From Granulicella paludicola (GTDB lineage: Bacteria; Acidobacteriota; Terriglobia; Terriglobales; Acidobacteriaceae), in the NCBI RefSeq assembly GCF_025685545.1, contig NZ_JAGSYC010000025.1, forward strand, positions 1 through 64,000: a DNA stretch of 64,000 bases. Reading direction: 5' to 3'. A program made the position numbers and the translations under genes. Positions within the stretch are counted from its first letter, which is position 1. The number at the start of each line of letters is the position of its first letter. Positions 58,050-64,000 of this stretch are shown piece by piece. Below the pieces are notes generated by a model. It made no database searches. It saw only the letters and a list, made by a program, of their open reading frames with translations, and was not told the origin of the DNA.

Positions 58050-58718
58050 TTAGTACATGCCGTTGCGGTTGCCATGGGGGATGTACTGACCGGAGCCGAA
58101 GCGCCAGGCGGCACCGAAGGTGTAGACGATCGGAGTGAGGCCGTTGGGCAGACCACCCTTGCCGTTGTAGGTGTCATAGCCCAGACCGGGGTCGGTGCGG
58201 GCAAACCACATCTGGTATTCGAGGTCGCCACGCAGCACGATGTGGGGGGTGATGACGTAGTCCAAACCGCCGCCGGGCGCGATGAACTGGTAGCCCGCCG
58301 AACCGTTGGAGATGTTCTGGTTGGCAGGAGGAGCATAAGGAGGATACTGCATCGTGCCGTAGCCGTACATCATCTTGGCGTAGGGCTTGATAGCCTCACG
58401 GGAACCGTAGGTGCGGTGGTAGCGCAGGCCACCTTCGATGTTGCGCTGTGACTGGGGCGTATTGGCACCGCCGCCGATGATCGGAGTCGTATCGTGCGCC
58501 TTACGGAACTCGCCCTCGATGCCGAAGTGCTCGCCGACGTCGAGATCGGCGTAGATGGCGTAGCCGTAGAATTTGTGCTCTGAGTAGTCAGGGAAGTCAT
58601 ACACGAAGCCGCCGCCGACCTGGAGGTCGCCGGTACGGGTAGCCGTGAGCTTGGCCTGACCAGATGCGAGATGAGAGCCAACAATTAAAGCAAGGAAAGT
58701 AAAAATGAGACGTTTCAA
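58050..58718 (-). CDS. Outer-membrane beta-barrel protein
   Basis: 222 residues with signal peptide MKRLIFTFLALIVGSHLASGQA. The mature part has repeated strands with aromatic girdles (LQVGGGFVYDFPDYSEHKFYGYAIYADLDVGEHFGIEGEFRKA, IEGGLRYHRTYGSREAIKPYAKMMYGYGTM, GGGLDYVITPHIVLRGDLEYQMWF, TPIVYTFGAAWRFG), typical of an eight-stranded barrel. It differs from the barrel at 57053 but is similar in size. The C-terminal tail GSGQYIPHGNRNGMY lies beyond the last strand. Confidence 0.8.
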   Translation of the reverse strand: MKRLIFTFLALIVGSHLASGQAKLTATRTGDLQVGGGFVYDFPDYSEHKFYGYAIYADLDVGEHFGIEGEFRKAHDTTPIIGGGANTPQSQRNIEGGLRYHRTYGSREAIKPYAKMMYGYGTMQYPPYAPPANQNISNGSAGYQFIAPGGGLDYVITPHIVLRGDLEYQMWFARTDPGLGYDTYNGKGGLPNGLTPIVYTFGAAWRFGSGQYIPHGNRNGMY

Positions 58719-58925
58719 CGGGACGCTCCAATGTTCAGTCTTGGAAGTTAGTTCTCAGTGTAGCGGAAGCGGTCTGCGCCACCCCTCGTATCATCATGAC
58801 CCAACCTTCGGGGTTTGAATATAACGCCAAAGGGGTGTAACCCGGAGGAGCCATCACTACATGTATCGGCAGTTCCGGCAAAGTCGGTCAGTGTGGTCCG
58901 AAGACCCGATTTATCTGCTTAACCT

Positions 58926-58950
58926 GAAGCCTCGCGGTTGGCGAGGCTTC
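58926..58950. terminator. Hairpin after the M48-like gene
   Basis: GAAGCCTCGC (58926-58935) pairs perfectly with GCGAGGCTTC (58941-58950) around GGTTG, about 35 bases beyond the minus-strand stop. No T-run follows, so its strength as a terminator is uncertain. Confidence 0.5.
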
Positions 58951-58983
58951 AAGTCAAGCAGGTTGTAGTTAGGGCAGCCAGAC

Positions 58984-60819
58984 TTAGAGCTGCGGAGGAG
59001 CTGCGGTTCCCGTAGTGGCGGTGGTGTCTGCCGGAGCCGCGGGAGCTTCGTTGGAGGAGGTCGGCGCTGCTGCTGGAGCGGCTGCCGGTGCCGGGGCTGC
59101 GGCAGGATCCGCAGGCGGCTGCCAGTAGCTCAGCTTCAGATAAACCGGGGTAATCTCGAACGGTAGCTTATCGCGGGCGCTCAGGAGAGGCTCGTATGCG
59201 CTGTGCATCTGGATCACCTGATCGGTCCACGGATCGAAGCGGAGGAAGGCTGCCAGAGGCATCGCACCCTGCTGCTTCAGGTCGGTGTTGTTGAGCTTGC
59301 CGCCCTTGCCGACCATAGCCTGCATCCAGAAGGTACCGTCCTGCTTGAGGAGGCTGTCGCCGAGCTGAGGATCGGTGAGCGCCTTGAGGCCCTTCAGGCG
59401 TGCCTGCAGCTGCTGCAGGTAGAGGCTGAAGTACTGCTGGCCGTCGGAGAGATCTTTGACGCTGAGGAGTTCCATGGCCTTCTTGGCTGCCTCTTCGTTG
59501 TCCTGATCGGTGTGGTGCATCGGCAACTTCTGGAAAGACGACTCGCTTGGGAACATGAGGCGATCCGAGAAGGCGTACTTCGTGTCGATGTGGTGGCCGA
59601 GGATGATGTGCGCGACCTGGAAGGCGAGGATTGCGTTCAGGTTGCCCATCTGCTGCGCGCCATCGGTGGTCTGGACGGCGGTGGTATCGATCAGGCTCTT
59701 GGAGAGCAGGATGGTGTTGCCGATCGCGACGGACTCAAGCGGCTCGGTGAGCAGCGTGCGAACCTTGAGCGGACGGGTGGAGGGGATGTTGTTGTAGGCC
59801 AGGATGTTGTTGGCGAGGGCAGCGAGGGTTTTGTCGAAGTCGCTGGGAGCGTCGATCAGGCCGGCGATGAAGAGGCGGTCGATGACGTTGTCCTCAGCCT
59901 GCTGGACCCACTCACGCGAGGCCTGCAGCGGGCTGACGTCGGAGGCCTGAGCGGACTCGTCGACAGCACCTTCCACCTGCAGGGAAGCCTCGTCGGCATC
60001 CTTCGAGGGGACCTTCAGGCTGTAGCCCCAGATGTAGTTGACGGCCTTGAACTCGAGCGAATGTGTCGGGCTCTTGGGATCGGTCTCTTCGCAGTAGACC
60101 GAGGTCGGCATCCACAGACCTTCCTGGACGTTGGTACGCCAGGAGTCAAAGTGGAAGAACTGACGGTTGGCGGTGCCGCCGTCGAAGTCGCCGTTGAAGC
60201 GGACGATGTTGCCACCGTTGCGCTCGATCCAGATACGGCCGGAGAAGCGACCGAAGGCATTGTGCTTAGTCGGCGCTACGTCGAAGACCATGGTCGGCAC
60301 GGTGCCGAGGAAGTCGTTGCGCAGGTAGGAGAAGGTGTAGGTCTGGCGGTTGAAGTCCTTGCTATCGACCAGCAGCATCTGCACGAAGCCGGACTCATGG
60401 TAGGTCAGGTGCAGCGCGCTGGAGAGGCCGGTGAGGTAGCCGAGGGAGTGCTTGAAGAGGTTCTTCTTGCCACCCTCCTGGCGATCGCCGCGAGCGTAGG
60501 CGGTGTCATTGATGACCCGTCCAAAGTCGACACGACCGAGGAAGTGGAGGTCGGCGTCGGGCGACTGACCCATGACGGGATCAGGGCGCATGTTCTGGAT
60601 GTAGGTCTCGACGATGGGGGTGCGGTCCTTGATCGTTTTGACGACGATGGCTTCGCGCGCGACTGCCTTGTCGATGAGGGCGCTTTGGGCAGGCGTCAGC
60701 TTGCGTACTTCCTGCTCATTCGGTTTCTTCTTCCCCAAGGGGAAGGCGGCAGCGGAAAGGCACGGTGCAAACGCAAGAGCAACGGCAATAGATACAGTGA
60801 ATTTCGTCCTGAGATTCAT
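58984..60819 (-). CDS. Exported protein with LolA-like domain and degenerate M48-peptidase-like domain
   Basis: 611 residues with a signal peptide (MNLRTKFTVSIAVALAFAPCLSAAAF). Residues 90-265 contain beta strands of the lipoprotein-sorting-like kind (FSGRIWIERNGGNIVRFNGDFDGG). Residues 350-450 follow the M48 peptidase order: SVAIGNTILLSKSLIDT, then LNAILAFQVAHIILGHH, where M48 proteases have LAxVLAHEIAHxxxRH. Here the first zinc His and the catalytic Glu are replaced (F400, Q401; only H404 remains). A DQDNEEAAKKAMELL helix matches the third-ligand helix. The C-terminus is an Ala/Pro-rich tail. It is probably not a protease. Function unknown; TonB is the next gene upstream. Confidence 0.68.
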   Translation of the reverse strand: MNLRTKFTVSIAVALAFAPCLSAAAFPLGKKKPNEQEVRKLTPAQSALIDKAVAREAIVVKTIKDRTPIVETYIQNMRPDPVMGQSPDADLHFLGRVDFGRVINDTAYARGDRQEGGKKNLFKHSLGYLTGLSSALHLTYHESGFVQMLLVDSKDFNRQTYTFSYLRNDFLGTVPTMVFDVAPTKHNAFGRFSGRIWIERNGGNIVRFNGDFDGGTANRQFFHFDSWRTNVQEGLWMPTSVYCEETDPKSPTHSLEFKAVNYIWGYSLKVPSKDADEASLQVEGAVDESAQASDVSPLQASREWVQQAEDNVIDRLFIAGLIDAPSDFDKTLAALANNILAYNNIPSTRPLKVRTLLTEPLESVAIGNTILLSKSLIDTTAVQTTDGAQQMGNLNAILAFQVAHIILGHHIDTKYAFSDRLMFPSESSFQKLPMHHTDQDNEEAAKKAMELLSVKDLSDGQQYFSLYLQQLQARLKGLKALTDPQLGDSLLKQDGTFWMQAMVGKGGKLNNTDLKQQGAMPLAAFLRFDPWTDQVIQMHSAYEPLLSARDKLPFEITPVYLKLSYWQPPADPAAAPAPAAAPAAAPTSSNEAPAAPADTTATTGTAAPPQL

Positions 60820-60984
60820 AAGTGTTTTAGACTCCTAAGCTTAGGTGGTACGACTGCCCCGGCGGGAAACCTTTCAGGAAGTTGGCTATCCGCTCGCAAG
60901 AAACGATACGCCAGCCAATGGATTGCCATAAGGATACCGTGAACTGCAGCACATCCCTTGAAATAATGTGTTTTTTTGACCTCC

Positions 60985-61022
60985 TAAAGTAAAGGCCCAG
61001 TCGTTGGACTGAGCCTTTACTT
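60985..61022. terminator. Long hairpin downstream of tonB
   Basis: AAAGTAAAGGC at 60985 pairs perfectly with GCCTTTACTTT ending at 61022, extended by CCAGT/ACTGA with one mismatch, loop CGTTGG. It lies ten bases past the TonB stop codon. The neighbouring T-run is on the plus-strand left side (TTTTTTT at 60971), so termination on the minus strand would rely on the stem. Confidence 0.6.
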
Positions 61023-61031
61023 TCGAGGGTT

Positions 61032-62039
61032 TTAGCTCAACTGGAAGTTGACGACCACGGTACCTTCCCAATCGACCGGTCTGCCTTCGCCGTCGACCGC
61101 GGGTTTGAAGCGCGTTGCCATGGTGGCCTGTCGTGCAGACTCGTCGAGGCCGTGACCGAGACCGTGAACGACGCTGATGACTTCAACAGAACCGTTGGCC
61201 GTTACGCGAATCTTGAGAGAGACGTTGCCTTCGAGGTGCATGGACTTGGCTTCAGCCGTGTAGGTCGGCGTGGGCTTGTAGAGCACCTTGGGGGGCGAGG
61301 CGACGGCACCGGCGACTGAGGCGACCTTGGGAGCCGACGGCGGAGCGACCGTGCCACCGATGGTGACGGGCTTGACGGCGGTGACGGAGGAGGTGCGGCC
61401 GTTGAGGTTGGTTCCGCCGGGGAGGCCGTTACCCATGCTGACAGCCGTAGCGTGCGGACCGCTGCCCGACCCGCTCATACCGGGAACGCCGCGGCCAAGA
61501 CTGATGTTGGAGACGGCAGGGCCGGTCGGATTGACGGGGCTGGTGGTATTGCCCATGCTGACGGCGCTGGGGTGGGGATCGTTATTCGGGACGCGGGCAG
61601 CCGACGGGTTACCCAAGTTGACGATCTTGGGAGCGGGCGGAGCGAGAACCTTGATCTCCGGCGTCGGAGCTACCGGCTTCGGGATGGGCTGCAACTTTAC
61701 GATCTCGGGCAGTTTTTCCGGCGGCGGGGGGGTGACGATCTTGGGCGGAGTGGGGAGGACCTTGGGAGTCGGCGGCATGACCGGCGGCTTGCGCGGCGGC
61801 GGCGGCGGTGGTGGCTTGGGGGCCGGGGGCGGCAGGTAGATCTCGGCGAGCTTTTTGGCTGCGACCGGGTTGTTCTTGACGAGCAGGCCCAGGATGACGA
61901 CGGTCAACAAAATGGAGACGTTGATACCGATGGAGATGAACGCGGCGCTCTTGCTGCGCTGGCCGTCATCCAACACGCCAAAGTTGGTGAACTGTGTGTC
62001 TCTCGGGTTAGGGTCCGCGCTGCGTAGTGGCTTAGGCAT
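61032..62039 (-). CDS. tonB: TonB-family energy transducer
   Basis: 335 residues. One N-terminal membrane anchor (about residues 32-52, AFISIGINVSILLTVVILGLL), then a proline/lysine-rich spacer (PPPAPKPPPPPPPRKPP...), then a Gly/Asn/Ser region with a repeated SMGN/SLGR motif (AVSMGNTTSP, ISLGRGVPG, AVSMGNGLPG), and a C-terminal TonB domain: KPTPTYTAEAKSMHLEGNVSLKIRVTANGSVEVISVVHGLGHGLDESARQATMATRFKPA. It passes the proton-motive force to outer-membrane transporters. exbB/exbD are not adjacent. The SMGN region is unusual and probably a flexible spacer. Confidence 0.9.
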   Translation of the reverse strand: MPKPLRSADPNPRDTQFTNFGVLDDGQRSKSAAFISIGINVSILLTVVILGLLVKNNPVAAKKLAEIYLPPPAPKPPPPPPPRKPPVMPPTPKVLPTPPKIVTPPPPEKLPEIVKLQPIPKPVAPTPEIKVLAPPAPKIVNLGNPSAARVPNNDPHPSAVSMGNTTSPVNPTGPAVSNISLGRGVPGMSGSGSGPHATAVSMGNGLPGGTNLNGRTSSVTAVKPVTIGGTVAPPSAPKVASVAGAVASPPKVLYKPTPTYTAEAKSMHLEGNVSLKIRVTANGSVEVISVVHGLGHGLDESARQATMATRFKPAVDGEGRPVDWEGTVVVNFQLS

Positions 62040-62403
62040 TCAGGTCAAATATCCTTCTCGTGTGTCAGTAAAAAGCCCCAAACTAAGGTGCTACCCGGTT
62101 TGGACAAAAAATGTTGCAGATCGCCACAACTGTGTCTAACGCTGTTAACGTCATCGGCAACGCTGTGGATTTCCAACATGCCTGGCCGGATTTCTATTTC
62201 AACTTATTTGTATTAGGCGTCCGCTTCGAACCCTGATCGCCGCTCGACCTCTGTAATGCTGGAGGAGCGTCTCAACGATAAGCATGGCACGAAATTGTGG
62301 AAACTCAATGGTTCGTTTCTACACTAAGTATCTAAGTCTGAACCATATGACTAAAGTGACCCGAATTTACCCCTATAGAACGATGGTACTGGAGACACAT
62401 TTC
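62040..62403. other. Non-coding gap upstream of the DUF421 gene
   Basis: About 364 bases between tonB and the DUF421 gene, which are divergent. It is AT-richer than its surroundings, as expected for a double promoter region. An open frame from 62284 runs into the DUF421 gene but its first 40 residues do not look like the family. I see no RNA gene or clear operator. Confidence 0.45.
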
Positions 62404-62994
62404 ATGCATACTATGTCGCACGTCTGGCAGGATATGGTTCACCTGCCGATCCCTCTTTTGGAGAAGATTCTCCGGCCGATCATTGTGTACCTGTGCCTGG
62501 TCGGATTTCTGCGAATCTTTGGGAAGAGGGAGCTGGCCCAGCTGAATCCGTTCGACCTTGTGGTGCTGCTGTCGTTGTCGAATACGGTGCAGAACGCGAT
62601 CATCGGAGACGATAACTCGGTGAGTGGAGGGCTTGTGGGAGCGTTCACGCTGCTGGCGGTCAACTGGTTGCTGGCAAAGGTGTTGTTCAAGTCACCGAAG
62701 CTGACGAGGGTGCTTGAGGGAAGCTCGACGACGCTGATCAAAGACGGCGTGGTGAACAAGAAAGAGATGGAGCGGCAGATTCTGTCCCATGAGGATCTGA
62801 TCTCGGTGCTGAACAAGAATGGCTTCAACGATCCGTCCCAGGTGGAATCGTGCGTGCTGGAGCCGAATGGAACGTTTTATGTGCAGGGCAAGCTGCCATC
62901 GATGGATAGCGTCGAGCGGCACGAGATGATGGACGTCCTGAACCGGCTGAGCAACGAAGTGGCGGCGTTGCGGCGGGAGATCGAGCAGCGTTAA
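62404..62994 (+). CDS. DUF421 (YetF-like) membrane protein
   Basis: 196 residues from ATG 62404 (GGAG eight bases upstream). Two to three N-terminal helices with the family signature RIFGKRELAQLNPFDLVVLLSLSNTVQNAIIGDDNSVSGGLVGA (residues 37-80), then FKSPKLTRVLEGSSTTLIKDGVVNKKEMERQILSHEDLISVLNKNGFNDPSQVESCVLEPNGTFYV, the soluble alpha/beta domain. YetF-family proteins are linked to spore germination and membrane functions in Bacillus, but in Acidobacteria the role is unknown. It is transcribed alone. Confidence 0.88.
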   Translation: MHTMSHVWQDMVHLPIPLLEKILRPIIVYLCLVGFLRIFGKRELAQLNPFDLVVLLSLSNTVQNAIIGDDNSVSGGLVGAFTLLAVNWLLAKVLFKSPKLTRVLEGSSTTLIKDGVVNKKEMERQILSHEDLISVLNKNGFNDPSQVESCVLEPNGTFYVQGKLPSMDSVERHEMMDVLNRLSNEVAALRREIEQR

Positions 62995-63005
62995 CTCGAG
63001 CAGCG

Positions 63006-63203
63006 TTAATTTTTGGTGACTGGGAAGCGTCCGCGGGCTTTTGCGAGGGCTTTGGTGAGTTGCTCGGGTGGATCCGGAAGGAGCGAGTCGCGGACGGCGG
63101 CGCGATAACCCCCCGCGTAGATGGAGTACATGACAGCGAGAGCGCAGCCGACGCCGAAGGCGAAGCCAAGGAAGAAGCCGATCAGGGTTGCGCCGAGGGT
63201 CAC
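63006..63203 (-). CDS. Small membrane-anchored protein
   Basis: 65 residues from a GTG start. One hydrophobic segment (residues 4-29, GATLIGFFLGFAFGVGCALAVMYSIYAGGY) followed by a basic tail (LLPDPPEQLTKALAKARGRFPVTKN). No family is recognised. The ribosome site is weak, so it could be non-genuine, but the composition is protein-like. Confidence 0.5.
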   Translation of the reverse strand: MTLGATLIGFFLGFAFGVGCALAVMYSIYAGGYRAAVRDSLLPDPPEQLTKALAKARGRFPVTKN

Positions 63204-63399
63204 GTTCTCATCATGTCACGTGTCGCATTTGGGAACAGTGCTCTAAGGACCATATTGCCTGTCCTCTTCCGAATAACGTACCGTGCTTGTGCGGGCTGTT
63301 ATCGGACAGTCCGGGTTGTGTACCGAAATGGGACACGAAACCCCAGTGAGAACCCAACCGATAGCCACGTCCGCTATTCAGAAGGAGCCTTGAAGCCTC

Positions 63400-64000
63400 A
63401 TGTCGCATGGAACTGCCACGCCCGAAAACGCCAACTTTCAATCGCTGATGCGGGAAGACCGCCTGTTTCCACCGCCATCGGCGTTCAGCGAGAAGGCCTG
63501 GATCAAGAGCGAGGCTGAGTACGATGCGATGTACAAGCGCAGTGTCGAGGAACCAGAGACGTTCTGGGCCGAGGCTGCGAGCGAGCTGGAGTGGTTCGCT
63601 CCCTGGGACAAGGTGATGGACGGCAGCGGTGCTCATGCGAAGTGGTTTACGGGTGGCAAGCTGAACCTTTCGCATAACTGTGTGGACCGTCATGCGCTGG
63701 GCTCGCGCAAGGATAAGGTGGCGCTGATCTGGGAGGGCGAGCCGCATGTGGACGGGAAGACGGAGGTCCGCAAGCTGACGTTTGCCCAGTTGCATGTGGA
63801 GGTGCAGAAGTTTGCCAATGTGCTGAAGGGGCTGGGTGTAAAGAAGGGCGACCGCGTGGCCGTCTATATGGGCATGAGCCCGGAGCTGGCGATTGCGGTG
63901 CTGGCGTGTGCGCGGATCGGTGCGGTGCATTCGGTGATCTTTGGCGGGTTTGCGGCGCATGCGATTGCGGACCGCGTGGCGGATTCGGACTGCCAGATCG
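63400..64000 (+). CDS. acs: Acetyl-CoA synthetase, N-terminal part (continues past the window)
   Basis: 200 residues to the window edge, from ATG 63400 with GAAGGAG twelve bases upstream. The N-terminal Acs domain is clear: FPPPSAFSEKAWIKSEAEYDAMYKRSVEEPETFWAEAA, then WFTGGKLNLSHNCVDRH, VALIWEGEPHVDGKTEVRKLTFAQLHVEVQKFANVLKGLGVKKGDRVAVYMGMSPELAIAVLACARIGAVHSVIFGGFAAHAIADR. It activates acetate to acetyl-CoA via acetyl-AMP. The AMP-binding core motifs and the regulatory lysine lie beyond the window. Confidence 0.93.
   Translation, partial: MSHGTATPENANFQSLMREDRLFPPPSAFSEKAWIKSEAEYDAMYKRSVEEPETFWAEAASELEWFAPWDKVMDGSGAHAKWFTGGKLNLSHNCVDRHALGSRKDKVALIWEGEPHVDGKTEVRKLTFAQLHVEVQKFANVLKGLGVKKGDRVAVYMGMSPELAIAVLACARIGAVHSVIFGGFAAHAIADRVADSDCQI

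Overview
The window reads as a chromosomal segment of an acidobacterium, most likely class Terriglobia (Granulicella/Terriglobus/Edaphobacter type). This is inferred from the moderately high GC content, the style of the proteins (a TonB with a long Pro/Gly-rich linker, Spy-like and beta-barrel envelope proteins, many signal-peptide proteins of unknown function), a futalosine-type menaquinone gene (mqnA), and abundant short palindromic intergenic repeats. No rRNA, tRNA, CRISPR array or prophage module was found.

Layout. (1) 1-6,830: accessory surface-glycan region. The end of an IS3-type insertion sequence at the left edge has removed the start of an OafA-like acyltransferase. It is followed by a histidinol/heptose-phosphatase-like HAD protein joined to a VanZ-like membrane domain, a large polytopic membrane protein, a second acyltransferase and a small barrel protein. 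(2) 6,900-11,740: a large Ig-repeat/lectin-like lipoprotein, an S24 autocleavable-type repressor, a lone receiver protein and YjbQ. (3) 11,890-17,940: a sugar-acid cluster with a LarA-family epimerase, a small membrane protein, UxaE, gluconokinase, an SDR and an exported amidase. Together the first enzymes suggest a route from hexuronates to 6-phosphogluconate that needs a C2 epimerase at the mannonate/gluconate step. (4) 18,360-24,430: DHA2 drug exporter, thioredoxin-like exported protein, an orphan, and a haem A / cytochrome-oxidase assembly group (small membrane protein, DUF420, CtaB). (5) 24,700-42,690: housekeeping and mixed genes: ComF, HNH nuclease, M1 aminopeptidase, RecX, DUF429, MqnA, DprA, TopA, DUF427, envelope proteins, a quinone-oxidoreductase-type MDR and a Gfo/Idh/MocA oxidoreductase. 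(6) 42,790-56,190: a nearly complete branched-chain amino acid cluster on the minus strand (leuA, leuB, leuC, leuD, ilvD, ilvB, ilvN, ilvC) with three non-biosynthetic genes embedded, split by a REP-associated transposase element, and headed by a divergent LysR regulator. (7) 56,300-64,000: envelope proteins (Spy-like, two barrels, a degenerate M48-like protein, TonB), a DUF421 protein, and the start of acetyl-CoA synthetase, which runs off the right edge.

The most interesting points are the putative hexuronate-to-gluconate pathway with a LarA-type epimerase retaining the catalytic residues, a REP-like repeat translated in frame inside ilvB, a RAYT element with nested inverted repeats sitting inside the branched-chain operon, a LeuA that lacks the leucine-sensing domain, and an M48-fold protein whose zinc motif is broken.
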